A stretch of 35,566 nt of DNA, from assembly GCA_002748415.1 (NCBI GenBank), contig PDSI01000248.1, positions 1-35,566 on the forward strand. Direction: 5' to 3'. The notes beneath the pieces were generated by a model that was not told where the DNA came from, searched no databases, and saw nothing but the letters and a program-made list of their open reading frames with translations. This DNA comes from Micrococcales bacterium. Its GTDB lineage: Bacteria > Actinomycetota > Actinomycetes > Actinomycetales > CAWJMD01. Each line of letters starts with the position of its first letter. Position 1 is the first letter of the stretch. This document shows positions 6,501 to 17,100 of the stretch, piece after piece. The position numbers were made by a program, and so were the translations under genes.

Positions 6501-9500
6501 GCCGACACCCGAGCCGACGGGGCTCGCGACCAGCCTGGAGGGCCGGCGTGGCCACGTTCTCGAGGTCACGGGCGGCGTGGTGCGCGACCGCCTGCAGATG
6601 ACGTGGACGTACTCGGGGAACCTCCACGACCCTGACACGATCGCGGCGCTCGCGGCGAGCTTCAAGGAGCGGCTCCGCGCGATCGTGGCGCACTGCACGT
6701 CGCCGGGCGCCGGCGCGCTGACGCCGTCCGACGTGCCGCTGGCGGCGCTGGATCAGACCGAGCTCGACCGCCTGACGCAGGACGCGCCGGTGGAGGACGT
6801 CTACGCGCTGTCCGGCCTTCAGCAGGGGCTGCTGTTCCACACGCTGCTCGAGCGTGAGTCGAGCATGTACTTCGAGCAGGTTCGCTGGCGCCTCGCCGGG
6901 CCGCTGGATCCCGACGCGTTCCGCGACGCGTGGCAGCGGGCGGCCGACCGCCATCCGGTGCTGAGGACCGCGATCGCCTACGGTGCCGACGGGCGGCCGC
7001 GGCAGGTCGTGCACGAGCGCGCGCCGGTGCCCTTCGAGCAGCACAATCTGCGCGCGCTCGACCCGGACGTGCGCGAGGCGCGCATCGGCGCGCTCCTCGC
7101 CGCCGACCTCGACCGCGGGTTCGAGCTCGAGCGCCCGCCGCTTATGCGGCTGACGCTGCTGCGCACCGGCGACGCCGAGCACGAGCTGGTGTGGAGCTTC
7201 CACCACCTCCTGCTCGACGGCTGGAGCGTCTCGACCGTCCTCGGCGAGGTCCTCGGGTTCTACGGCGACCCGCACTTCGCGCCCGAGCCGGTCCGCCCGT
7301 ACCGCGACTACGTGGCGTGGCTCGCCGAGCAGGACCTCGACGCCGCCGAGCGCTGGTGGCGCGGCGAGCTCGGCGGCTTCGAAGCGGCGACGCCGCTTGC
7401 GGTCGACCGTCCCGCGGCGCCGGGCGGCGATGCCGAGCCCGGCGAGTGGCACGGCGCCGTCCCGCGGGCGCTCGCCGCGCGGCTCGACGAGCTGGGACGC
7501 GAGCGCCGGCTGACGCTGAACACGGTGGCGCAGGGTGCGTGGGCGCTCTTGCTCTCGCGCTACAGCGGCGAGGACGACGTCGTCTTCGGCACCACGGTGG
7601 CCGGCCGGCCGCCGGCGCTCGACGGCGTCGAGCGAATGGTCGGCCTGTTCATCAACACGCTCCCGGTCCGCGTGCGGCTCGATCCGGCCGCCGCCTCGGA
7701 GGGCTGGCTGAGCGACCTCCAGCGACGTCAGGCCGAGACGCGCGAACTCGAGTTCACGCCGCTCGCGCAGGTCCAGGCGTGGAGCGACGTGCCGCCCGGC
7801 GAGCCGCTGTTCGAGTCGCTGCTCGTGGTCGAAAACTACCCCTTCGCCACCGCATCGGCGGGCGGCGGCATCGCGGTCACGCCCGTGGGCGCGCGTGAGC
7901 ACACGAACTACCCGATGACGGTCGTGCTCGTGCCCGGCGACGGCCTCGGCCTGCATCTCTTCTACGACCGGCGGCGCTTCGAAGCGGACGTGGTGGAGCG
8001 CCTGGCCGGGCACTTCGTGCGGCTGCTGGAGGGGCTGGTGGAGGCGCCCGATGCGCCAGTGGGCGAGCTCGGTCTGCTGTCGGAGCGTGAGCGCGACGCG
8101 CTGGTGCGCGGCGTCAACGAGACGGCGGCGCCGGTGCCGGACGGGGTGGTGCAGGGGTGGTTCGCCGAGCGCGTGTCGGAGCGGCCGGATGCGGCGGCGG
8201 TGGTGTTCGCGGGTGCGGAGCTGTCGTACCGCGCGTTGGATCGGCGGGCGCAGGCGGTGGCGGCGCGGCTGGCCGAGCGCGGGGTGGGGCGGGGCCATCT
8301 GGTCGCGCTGTGTCTGGAGCGCTCGCCGGAGCTGGTCGCCGCGCAGCTCGGCGTGCTGAAGGCCGGCGCCGGATTCGTCCCCGTTGACCCGTCGTATCCG
8401 GAGGAGCGGCGGGCGTTCATGCTCACCGACTGCGGGGCGGCCGCGGTGATCGACCGCACCTTCTTCGACGGCCTGCCGGACGCCGGGTTCGAGGCCGTCC
8501 CCGTCGGCGCGACCGATGTCGCGTACGTGATCTACACGTCGGGGTCGACGGGGCGACCGAAGGGCGTCGTGATCGAGCATGGCGGCCTCGCGAACCTTAT
8601 CGCGGCCGCTCGGACTGACTTCGCGCTGGACACCGAGAGCCGGGTGCTGCAGTTCTCGTCGCCGAGCTTCGACGGGTCGGTGTGGGAGACGTTCATGGCG
8701 CTGGCTTGGGGCGGCGCCCTGTGTCTCAGCCGCCGCGGTGGCGGGTTCAGCGTCGACGAGCTGGTGGCGCAGATCCGTGAGGAGCGCGTCTCGCTGGTGA
8801 TGATGCCGCCGTCGGCGCTGGGCGTCCTGCCGGACGAGGATCTCCCGAGCCTGCAGACCGTGATCGCGGGTGGCGAGAAGTGCCTTGCGGAGCTGGGCGA
8901 GCGCTGGTCGAAGGACGGCCGCGCGTTCGTCAACGCGTACGGCCCGACGGAGGCGAGCGTGTGCGTGTCGATCGCGCGCTTCGACGGCGAAAGCGACCGC
9001 GCGACGGTCCCCATCGGGACGCCGCTCGCGAACACCCAGCTCTACGTCCTCGACGCCGCGATGCAACTCGTGCCGGTCGGCGTGCCAGGCGAGCTGTACG
9101 TCGGCGGCGCCGGACTGGCCCGCGGCTACCTCAACCGGCCCGCGCTCACCGCAGAGCGGTTCGTCGCAAGCCCGTTCGACGCGGGCGAGCGGTTGTACCG
9201 CACCGGCGATCTGGTGCGCAGGCTCGCCGACGGCCAGCTCGAGTTCGTCGGGCGCGTCGACCATCAGGTCAAGCTGCGCGGCTTCCGCATCGAGCTCGGC
9301 GAGATCGAGGCCGCACTCGCCGACCAGCCCGGCGTCGGCGAGGCCGTCGCGATCGTCCGCGACAGCCGGCTCGTCGCCTACGTCGGCGGCGACAGCCTCG
9401 ACGAAGACGCGATCACCCAGGCGCTGAAGGAGCGGCTGCCCGCGCACATGGTCCCGTCGGCGCTCGTCGTTCTCGACGCCCTGCCGCTGACCCCGAACGG

Positions 9501-11175
9501 CAAGATCGACCGCGCCGCCCTGCCCGAGCCCGACCGCGGGCCGACCGAGGAGCACGTCGCGCCCGGGACCGCGACCGAGCGCGTCCTGGCGCAGGTGTGG
9601 AGCGAGGTGCTCGGCCTCGACGCGGTCGGCGTCCACGACAACTTCTTCGCGCTCGGCGGCGACTCCATCCTCTCCATCCAGGCCGTCGGACGAGCGCGCG
9701 AGCTCGGCGTCTCCGTCACGCCGCGGCTCCTGTTCGACCACCCGACGATCGCGCAGCTCGCCGAACTGGCGGGCAGCGTCAGCATCGACGCCGAGCAGGG
9801 GCGGGTCACCGGCACGGCGCCGCTCACGCCGATCCAGCACTGGCTCTTCGAGCAGCATCCCGACGACCAGCGGCACTTCGGGCAGGCGGCCCTCCTGGCG
9901 CTCGCACCCGGCGCAGACGACGGCGCGCTCGCCGCCGCGGTCGAGGCGCTCGGCGAGCACCACGACGCCCTTCGCCTGCGCGCCACGGCGGAGGAGCAGC
10001 GCTTCACCGACGAGGTGCCGCGACTGGAGCGGCGAGCGGACACCGACGTCGACGTCGCGCTCGCCGAGATCGAGGCGTCGCTCGACGTCGCCCGCGGCCC
10101 GGTCGCGCGGTTCGTCAGGCTCGGCGACGACCACCTCGTCGCCGCGGTCCACCACCTCGCCGTCGATGCGGTGTCGTGGCGGATCCTCCTCGACGACCTC
10201 CGCCGCGCCTACGAGCAGGCGCACGCGGGCCAGCCTGTCGACCTCGGGCCGAAGACGACAAGCCTCAAGGCGTGGGCGCAGCGGCTCGCCGAGTACGCGC
10301 GCGGCGAGGAGCTCGCGCGGGAGGCGGAGCGCTGGCTCGGCGCCCCCGAGATCGCCCCGCTCCCGCTCGACCATCCGTCCGGCGAGAACACCGTCGCGTC
10401 GGGCGACACCGTCGTCGTCACGCTCGACGCGGAGACGACCAGCGCGCTGACCGACCAGATCCCGGCCGCGCACCGGGCCGACGTCGACGCGGTGCTGCTC
10501 ACGGCGCTCGCCGACGTGGTGACGGGGTGGACCGGCGAGACCGCGGTGGCGGTCGCGATCGAGACACACGGCCGCGAGGATCTGCTCGACGGCGTCGACC
10601 TCTCGCGGACCGTCGGCTGGTTCACGAGCCTCGCGCCGCTCGTGCTGCACCCCGACCGCAGCGACGGCCCCGTCACCTCGCTGACGGCCATCAAGGAGCA
10701 GGTGCGGGCGATCCCGCACCGCGGGATCGCCTACGGGCTCCTGCGCTACCTGCGCGACGACGCGGACCTCGCCGAGCGCCTCGCGCGCCGCGCCCCGCAG
10801 ATGAGCTTCAACTACCTCGGACGCGTCGGCGGCGCCGCGAGCGCCGGGCCGTTCGCGCCCGTCGGCGGCAGCTCGCCGCTCGCGTTCGCGCCCGCCACGG
10901 GCACCGCCGGCACCGCGACCGGCCGCCGCGCCCATGTCCTGGAGATCAACGCGGCTGTCGCCGACGGACGGCTGACGGTGGCATGGACGTACTCCCGCGC
11001 GCTCCATGAGCGAGCGACGGTCGAGGGCCTCGCGGCGCGGTTCGAGGAGCGCCTGCGTGAGCTGATCGCGCACTGCACCGGGACCGCTGGCCGGCTGACG
11101 CCGTCCGACGTCCCTCTCGCGGGCCTCAGCTCGCGCAAGCTCGACAAGGTCCTCCGACGGGTGAAGGAGCGCTAG
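3589..11175 (+). CDS. Nonribosomal peptide synthetase, initiation protein (A-T-E-C-A-T-E)
   Basis: This 2528-residue cytoplasmic assembly-line enzyme activates, tethers, epimerises and joins the first two amino acids of a peptide. Approximate domains: A1 35-524, T1 538-608 (phosphopantetheine Ser572), E1 618-1060, C2 1070-1485, A2 1518-1981, T2 1991-2063 (Ser2026) and E2 2076-2508, with a short basic tail. Core motifs are intact: '[10 protein letters not shown]', 'YRTGD' and 'NGK(L/I)DR' in both A domains, 'LGGDSI' in both T domains, 'HHLLLDGWS' in C2, and 'RTVGWFT' and 'FNYLG' in both E domains. It starts directly with an A domain after about 34 unmatched residues and has no starter C domain, as in GrsA/TycA-type initiation proteins. 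The second NRPS gene follows in the same reading frame, three bases after the stop. The basic C-terminal tail 'SSRKLDKVLRRVKER' is a plausible docking (COM-like) helix for the partner protein. The start could have been trimmed by the IS remnant immediately upstream. Confidence 0.95.
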   Translation: MNTRPRHLVTAAAPARTPSGAATCGSQRELWDALVHVLVAERAAAAPDAVAVAFGEERVSYGELDARANRLARHLIACGVRPESLVGVCLERSAELVVAVLAVLKAGAAFVPLDPEYPAERLGWMLEDCAASVVVTQRALAGALPEFEARLVLVDEDAAAIAGQPSGDPGVETGPDSLAYVMFTSGSTGRPKGVLVEHRSIVRLVCGADFAQLSADEVFLQLAPVSFDASTLEIWGALVHGARLVVFPPQPPTVGELRRVIAEHEVSVLWLTASLFNVVIDEDPSVLAPVEQLLIGGEALSVPHVRKALAALPETQIINGYGPTENTTFTCCHPIPRELGEVGSVPIGRPIANTEVLVVDEQLEPVGVGVPGELCTSGLGLARGYLQRPELTAERFVAHPFRAGERMYRTGDLVRWREDGTLEYLGRIDQQVKLRGFRIELGEIQAALTSHPAVGDAAVVVVGEGRDKRLVAYVVADGEQPSAGELRAHLEAALPAYMVPSAFVALDALPLNPNGKLDRDALPAPEGDAPAPAEYAAPRDGHEALLARTWGEVLGVERVGIHDNFFALGGDSIVAIQVVARLRRHGVTLSPKLIFEHQSIAALAAAAGPSTTQADQGPVVGEAPLTPIQRWFFEQDLPRRDHFNQAVLLALPADVDAAALGAAVDALVEHHDALRLRTNGERLRFETPGAAGGLEQLELPDQEDRAAAIEQLAQQVQAGLDLEHGPVARFARIGLDRLLLVVHHIAVDAVSWRILVDDLARGYEQAAAGRPVDLGDKTTSFKTWAELLQREAAGEPDAAEAEHWTTVPAAPLPLDHPAGRNTLASADAITVALDADETLALLREAPKAYRSRVDDLLLTALAQALTAWTGDDVASVAVESHGRHEDLFDGVDLSRTVGWFTTMHPVALPGPTDPGTAVKAVKERLRSVPRHGLGYGVLRHLCGDADLAARRPQISFNYLGQLGAGRGGPFAPTPEPTGLATSLEGRRGHVLEVTGGVVRDRLQMTWTYSGNLHDPDTIAALAASFKERLRAIVAHCTSPGAGALTPSDVPLAALDQTELDRLTQDAPVEDVYALSGLQQGLLFHTLLERESSMYFEQVRWRLAGPLDPDAFRDAWQRAADRHPVLRTAIAYGADGRPRQVVHERAPVPFEQHNLRALDPDVREARIGALLAADLDRGFELERPPLMRLTLLRTGDAEHELVWSFHHLLLDGWSVSTVLGEVLGFYGDPHFAPEPVRPYRDYVAWLAEQDLDAAERWWRGELGGFEAATPLAVDRPAAPGGDAEPGEWHGAVPRALAARLDELGRERRLTLNTVAQGAWALLLSRYSGEDDVVFGTTVAGRPPALDGVERMVGLFINTLPVRVRLDPAAASEGWLSDLQRRQAETRELEFTPLAQVQAWSDVPPGEPLFESLLVVENYPFATASAGGGIAVTPVGAREHTNYPMTVVLVPGDGLGLHLFYDRRRFEADVVERLAGHFVRLLEGLVEAPDAPVGELGLLSERERDALVRGVNETAAPVPDGVVQGWFAERVSERPDAAAVVFAGAELSYRALDRRAQAVAARLAERGVGRGHLVALCLERSPELVAAQLGVLKAGAGFVPVDPSYPEERRAFMLTDCGAAAVIDRTFFDGLPDAGFEAVPVGATDVAYVIYTSGSTGRPKGVVIEHGGLANLIAAARTDFALDTESRVLQFSSPSFDGSVWETFMALAWGGALCLSRRGGGFSVDELVAQIREERVSLVMMPPSALGVLPDEDLPSLQTVIAGGEKCLAELGERWSKDGRAFVNAYGPTEASVCVSIARFDGESDRATVPIGTPLANTQLYVLDAAMQLVPVGVPGELYVGGAGLARGYLNRPALTAERFVASPFDAGERLYRTGDLVRRLADGQLEFVGRVDHQVKLRGFRIELGEIEAALADQPGVGEAVAIVRDSRLVAYVGGDSLDEDAITQALKERLPAHMVPSALVVLDALPLTPNGKIDRAALPEPDRGPTEEHVAPGTATERVLAQVWSEVLGLDAVGVHDNFFALGGDSILSIQAVGRARELGVSVTPRLLFDHPTIAQLAELAGSVSIDAEQGRVTGTAPLTPIQHWLFEQHPDDQRHFGQAALLALAPGADDGALAAAVEALGEHHDALRLRATAEEQRFTDEVPRLERRADTDVDVALAEIEASLDVARGPVARFVRLGDDHLVAAVHHLAVDAVSWRILLDDLRRAYEQAHAGQPVDLGPKTTSLKAWAQRLAEYARGEELAREAERWLGAPEIAPLPLDHPSGENTVASGDTVVVTLDAETTSALTDQIPAAHRADVDAVLLTALADVVTGWTGETAVAVAIETHGREDLLDGVDLSRTVGWFTSLAPLVLHPDRSDGPVTSLTAIKEQVRAIPHRGIAYGLLRYLRDDADLAERLARRAPQMSFNYLGRVGGAASAGPFAPVGGSSPLAFAPATGTAGTATGRRAHVLEINAAVADGRLTVAWTYSRALHERATVEGLAARFEERLRELIAHCTGTAGRLTPSDVPLAGLSSRKLDKVLRRVKER
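3690..6770 (+). other. NRPS module 1: A(Val-like)-T-E, initiation
   Basis: The A1 pocket residues, aligned by hand to GrsA positions 235-517, read D-A-L-W-L-G-G-T-F-K, eight of ten to the remembered valine code DAFWIGGTFK, so valine is likely. The T motif is [10 protein letters not shown]1 has '[10 protein letters not shown]', 'HHIAVDAVSW', 'ESHGRHEDL' (one residue off the usual GHGRE), 'RTVGWFT' and 'FNYLGQ', so it should deliver a D-residue. A 266-bp part of A1 is identical to module 4. Confidence 0.85.
3988..4253 (+). repeat. 266-bp block identical to module 4 A domain, copy 1
   Basis: This stretch of A1 (motif A2-A3 region through the start of the pocket) is base-for-base identical to 16039-16304 at an offset of 12,051 bp. 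Similarity drops abruptly to the right of 4253 and resumes near 4654-4820 with a single mismatch (codon GAG against GGG). It points to recent intragenomic conversion or duplication. Confidence 0.9.
6796..11112 (+). other. NRPS module 2: C(DCL)-A-T-E, unassigned hydrophobic residue
   Basis: C2 opens with 'YALSGLQQGLLFHTLL' and has 'HHLLLDGWS'; this opening type is shared by every C domain here that follows an E domain. The A2 pocket reads D-G-W-M-I-G-A-V-C-K, six of ten to the GrsA Phe code, so an aromatic or large hydrophobic residue is a weak guess. T2 is [10 protein letters not shown]2 has '[10 protein letters not shown]', 'ETHGRED', 'RTVGWFT' and 'FNYLGR', predicting a D-residue. The pocket is identical to that of module 8. 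Confidence 0.8.
11164..11169 (+). promoter_or_regulatory. Ribosome binding site of NRPS gene 2
   Basis: AAGGAG lies nine bases before the ATG at 11179, inside the last codons of NRPS gene 1. Together with the three-base gap between stop and start it suggests translational coupling and supports this start. Confidence 0.75.
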
Positions 11176-11178
11176 GCG

Positions 11179-14100
11179 ATGGCGACGCCCCAGGCCGCCC
11201 GGCACGAGATCGAGGACGTCTACCCGCTCTCGCCACTCCAGCAGGGCATGCTGTTCCACAGCCTGCTCGAGCCGGAGTCGACGGTGTACTTCGAGCAGAT
11301 CCGGTGGGGCCTGCGCGGCCGGCTCGACCCCGACGGCCTGCGGCTGGCGTGGCAGCAGACGATCGACCGGCACCCGGTCCTGCGCTCGGCGATCGTCTGG
11401 GAGGAGGACGAGCCGCTGCACGTCGTCCGCGGGAGCGTCGAGGTCCCGTTCGACGAGCTCGACCTGTCCGGTCTGACACAGGACGAGCAGGGCGCGCGGA
11501 TCGCCGCCCTGCTCGAGGAGGACCGCTCGCGCGGCTTCGACTTCGCGTCGGCGCCGCTCATGCGGCTGCACCTGATCCGGACGGCCGCGGCGGAGCACGA
11601 GCTGGTCTGGAGCTTCCACCACCTGCTGCTCGACGGGTGGAGCGTCGCCAACGTGCTCGGCGAGGTCTTCGGCCGCTACGCCGACCCCGACCGCTACGTC
11701 CGCAACGGCGGCTCGGTCGCCGTCCGGCCGTACCGCGAGTACATCGCGTGGCTCGCCGAGCGCGACCTCGACGACGCCGAGGCCTACTGGCGCCGCGCCC
11801 TCGCCGGCTTCCACGCGCCCACGCCGCTCGGCGTCGACCGGCCCGTCGCCACCGGCGCGCCGCCCGAGGAGCCCGGCGCCGTCCGCCGCGAGATCGGCGC
11901 GGGCGTCACGCGCTGGCTCACGGGCTGGGCACGCGACCGGGGCCTCACGCTATACACGCTCGTGCAGGGAGCCTGGGCGCTGCTCCTCAGCCGCTACAGC
12001 GGCGAGCGCGACGTCGTGTTCGGCGCCACAGTCGCGGGGCGGCCGGCCGAGCTGCCCGGCGTCGAGCGGATGGTGGGCCTGTTCATCAACAGCCTGCCCG
12101 TGCGCGTGACCGTCGACGGCGAGGCCGCGGTCGAGCCGTGGCTCGCGAGCCTCCAGTCGAGCCTCGCGGAGGTGCGCGAGCACGAGGCGACGCCGCTGGC
12201 GCAGATCCAGGCGTGGAGCGAGCTCGAGCCCGGCGCGGCGCTCTTCGAGAGCGTCCTCGCCTTCGAGAGCTTCCCGCTCGACGCGGAGCCCGATCACCCG
12301 GTCGCCGGGCTGGAGTTCGTGCCGCGCGGCGCACGCGAGCACACCCACTACGCGCTGTCGTTCGCGGTCGTCCCGGGCGACAGTCTGAAGCTGAACCTCT
12401 TCTACGACCGCCGGCGGTTCGACGAGCCGACGATCGAGCGGCTCGCCGAGCACTTCACCCACCTGCTCGTCTCGCTCGCCGAGTCGCCGCAGCCGCGCCT
12501 CGCCGACCTCTCGCCGCTGACCGCGGCCGAGCGCGAGGAGGTGCTGGTCGAGTGGAACGACACTGCCCTCGACGCCGACTACCTGCCCGTCCACGAGATG
12601 GTGGCGCGGCACGCGGCGGCGCGACCGGAGGCGCCCGCGGTCGTCATGGGCGACGAGGAGCTCTCCTACGGCGAGCTCGACGCCCGCGCCAACCAGGTCG
12701 CGCACCACCTGCGCGCCCTCGGCGTCGGGCGCAAGGCGATCGTCGGCCTGTGCGCCGAGCGGTCGATCGAGCTGATCGTCGGGCTCGTCGGGATCCTCAA
12801 GGCCGGCGCCGCCTACGTCCCGCTCGACCCCGAGTACCCGCCCGAGCGGCTCGCGTTCATGATCGCGGACACGGCGGCCCCGGTGCTCCTGACGCAGCGC
12901 GCGATCGCGCCGCGCCTGCCGGAGCATGACGCCGCGGTCGTGCTGCTCGACGCCGACCGCCCGGCGATCGAGGCCCGGCCGACCACGCCGCTCGGCCTCG
13001 CGGCGCCGCCAAGTCTGCGCGCGGCGGTCATCTACACCTCCGGCTCGACCGGGCGGCCGAAGGGCGTGATGTTCGAGCACGGCGGGCTCGCGAACCTCGC
13101 GCGGGCGCAGGTCGAGCTGTTCGCCGTCCCGGCCGACGGGCGCGTCCTGCAGTTCTCTTCGATCAGCTTCGACGCGGCGACGTGGGAGACCGTCATGGCC
13201 CTGTGGGCGGGGGCGGCGCTCTGCCTGAGCGGCCGCGGCAGCGCGTTCTCCGGCGACGACCTCGTCGCGCAGCTCCGCGAGGACCGCATCACGATCGCGA
13301 CGATCCCGCCGTCGGCGCTCACGATGGCCGAGCCGGGCGACCTGCCCGACCTCGACGTCCTCGTCACGGCCGGCGAGGCCTGCCCGCCCGAGCTGGCGCG
13401 CTGCTGGTCGCCGGGGCGTCGCTTCTTCAACGCCTACGGCCCCACGGAGACGACCGTGTGCGCGACTGCGCTGCACGTGACCGACCCGGCCGCCGCGACG
13501 ATCCCGATCGGCCGGCCGATCGCCAACGCGCGGGTCTACATCGTCGACGAGCACTTCGAGCCGACCGCCGTCGGCGTGCCCGGCGAGCTGTGCGTGGGCG
13601 GCGCGGGCGTCACGCGCGGGTACCTCAACCGCCCCGGCCTGACCGCCGAGCGGTTCGTGCCCGACCCGTTCGGCGAGCCGGGAGGCCGCCTGTACCGGAC
13701 GGGCGACCTCGCCCGCCGGCGCGCCGACGGGACGATCGAGTTCCTCGGGCGCATCGACCATCAGGTCAAGGTCCGCGGCTTCCGGATCGAGCTCGGCGAG
13801 GTCGAGGCCGCGCTCGCCTCGCATCCCGGCGTCCGCGAGGCCGTCGCGGTCGCGCGGGGCGAGGGCGCCGAGCGCCGGCTGGTGGGCTACGTCGTCCGCG
13901 GCGAGGACCCGCCGGGCCCGTCTGAGCTGCGCGCGTGGCTCGAGCGGACGCTCCCGCGCCACATGGTGCCGGCGGCGTTCGTCGCGCTCGACGCCTTCCC
14001 GCTGACGCCGAACGGCAAGGTCGATCGCAAGGCGCTGCCCGAGCCGGAGGGCGAGCGCCCGGAGCTGCGCTTCCGCTACGTGCCGCCGCGCACGCCCACG

Positions 14101-17100
14101 GAGGAGGTCGTGGCCGGCGTGTGGGCCGACGTGCTCGGGCTCGACCGCGTCGGCGTGCACGACAGCTTCTTCGAGCTCGGTGGCGACTCGATCGTCTCGA
14201 TCCAGGTCGTCGCGCGGGTGCGCGCGCTCCTCGGGGTCGACCTCTCGCTGCGCGACCTGTTCGACGCCTCCACCGTGGCGGCGCTCGGCGAGACCGTGCA
14301 GCGCGCGCTCGAGGCGGGGATCACCGCGCCGGCGCCGATCGAGCCGGTGTCACGCGACGAGGGCCTGCCGCTGTCGTTCGGCCAGCAGCGGCTGTGGTTC
14401 ATCGACCAGCTCGAGGGCGGCGCGGCCTACAACACGTCGATCGCGCTGCGGCTGGCCGGAGCGCTTGAGGTCGACGCGCTGCGCACGGCGCTCGCGGGCG
14501 TCGTGGACCGCCACGAGATCCTCCGAACGACCTTCCCGGCCGTCGACGGCGAGCCCAGCCAGGTCATCGCCGCCACCGCCGTGGCCGCCGGCCTCGAGGT
14601 GCGCGACCTGAGCGGCCTGCCCGAGGAGGAGCGCGGCGCCGAGGCCGACCGGATCGCGGCGGCCGACGTCCGGCGCCCGTTCGACCTGGCCGGCGGCCCG
14701 CTGCTGCGCGCGCTGCTCCTGCGGCGCTCCGCGCACGACCACGTCCTCGTTCTGTCGATGCACCACATCGTGTGCGACGGCTGGTCGCTCGGCGTCCTGA
14801 CCCGCGACCTGGGTGCGCTGTACCGCGCCGCGGTCGCGGAGGCCGCGCCCGCGCTGGACCCGCTGCCGGTCCAGTACGCCGACTTCGCGGTCTGGCAGCG
14901 GCGGCGGCTCGCGGGCGAGGAGCTCGACCGTCAGCTGGGCTTCTGGCGCGAGGAGCTGGCCGGGCTGCCGGAGCTGCTCGAGCTGCCCGCCGATCGGCCG
15001 CGGCCGCCCGTCCAGAGCCTCCACGGCGCCGCGCATCCGTTCACCGTCGACGCCGACGTGACGGCGGCGCTCAAGGAGCTGGCGCGCGACCACGACGCCA
15101 CGCTGTTTGTGGTCCTGCTCGCGGCGTTCGGCGTCCTGCTCTCGCGCTTCGCCCGCGAACGCGACATCGCCGTGGGGACGCCGGTCGCCGGGCGCGGGGC
15201 GCAGGAGACCGAGGATCTCGTCGGCTTCTTCGTCAACACGCTCGTGCTCCGCTGCGACCTCGCGGGCGATCCGTCCTTCGACGACCTCGTCGACCGCGTG
15301 CGCGAGACCGCGCTGCGCGCGTACGCGCACCAGGACGTGCCGTTCGAGCGGCTCGTCGACGAGCTCGCGCCCAACCGCAGCCTCAGCCACAGCCCGCTCT
15401 TCCAGGTCGTGTTCTCGCTTCAGAACGCGCCGCTCGAGCAGGTCGACCTCGCCGGGGTCGACGCCGAGCCGTACGCCGTCGCGCTCCAGACCACCAACTT
15501 CGACCTGTCGCTGCACGTCGCCGAGGACGACGGCGGCCTCAGTGGCGTGTTCGAGTACGCGACCGAGCTCTTCGACGCAGCGACGATCGAGCGGCTCGCG
15601 GCGCGCTTCAACGACGTGCTCGCCGCCGTCGCGGCGCGGCCGGAGCGCCCCGTCTCCGACGTGCCGCTGCTGGCCGACGAGGAGCGCTCCGTCGTCCTCG
15701 ACGAGTGGGCGCTCTCGCGGGTCGACGTGCCGGCCGTCGCCGTGCACCGGCTCGTGGCGCAGTGGGCCGCGGTGACGCCGGACGCCATTGCGCTCGTCTC
15801 GGAGCAGGAGACCCTCTCGTACCGCGAGCTCGACGCGCGGGCGAACCGGCTGGCGCGTCATCTGATCGCGTGCGGGGTGCGGCCGGAGTCGCTGGTCGGC
15901 GTGTGCCTGGAGCGCTCCGTCGAGTTAGTCGTCGCCTTGCTGGCGGTGTTGAAGGCGGGTGCGGCGTTCGTGCCGCTGGATCCGGACTACCCGGCGGAGC
16001 GGTTGGGGTGGATGCTCGAGGACTGCGCGGCGCCGGTGGTCGTGACGCAGCGGGCGCTTGCCGGCGCGTTGCCCGAGTTCGAGGCGCGCCTGGTCCTCGT
16101 CGACGAGGATGCCGCGGCGATAGCCGGACAGCCCTCCGGCGACCCGGGCGTCGAGACGGGTCCGGACTCGTTGGCGTACGTGATGTTCACGTCGGGGTCC
16201 ACGGGCCGGCCGAAGGGTGTGCTGGTCGAGCACCGGTCGATCGTGCGGCTGGTCTGCGGCGCGGACTTCGCGCAGCTGAGCGCCGATGAGGTGTTCCTGC
16301 AGCTCGCCCCCGCGAGCTTCGACGCCTCGACGCTGGAGATCTGGGGCGCGCTCGTCAACGCCGCGCGGCTGGTCATCGTGCCGCCCGGTCAGACCAGCGT
16401 CGGCGAGCTCCGCGGCCTGGTCGCCGACCACGGCGTCTCCGTGCTGTGGCTGACGGCGTCGCTGTTCAACGTCGTCGTCGACGAGGACCCGTCGGTGCTC
16501 GCTCCGGTGAAGCAGCTGCTGATCGGCGGCGAGGCGCTGTCGGTGCCCCACGTCCGCAAGGCGCTCGCCGCCCTGCCCGGGACGCAGATCATCAACGGCT
16601 ACGGGCCGACGGAGAACACGACGTTCACGGCCTGTCACCCCATCCCGCGGGACCTCGGGGAGGTCGGGTCGGTGCCGATCGGCCGGCCGATCGCCAACAC
16701 GGAGGTGCTGGTGGTCGACGAGCAGCTCGAGCCGGTCGGCGTCGGCGTCCCGGGTGAGCTGTGCACGTCCGGGCTCGGCCTTGCGCGCGGGTACCTGCAG
16801 CGTCCTGGGTTGACGGCGGAGCGGTTCGTCGCGCATCCGTTCCGGGCCGGGGAGCGGATGTACCGCACCGGTGACCTGGTGCGTTGGCGCGAGGACGGAG
16901 CGCTGGAGTACCTGGGGCGGATCGACCAGCAGGTCAAGCTGCGCGGCTTCCGGATCGAGCTCGGCGAGATCCAGGCCGCCCTGCTCGAGCATCCGCGGGT
17001 CCGCGACGCCGCCGCGATCGTCGCCGGGGAGGGGCGCGGGAAGCGGCTCGTCGCCCACGTCGTCGCAGACGGCGAGCAGCCACCCGCCTGGGACGAACTG

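Noticed and set aside
11170..11181. Programmed readthrough of the TAG between the NRPS genes as the default
   Set aside because: A strong AAGGAG site and ATG directly after the stop explain separate translation; readthrough is left only as something to test.
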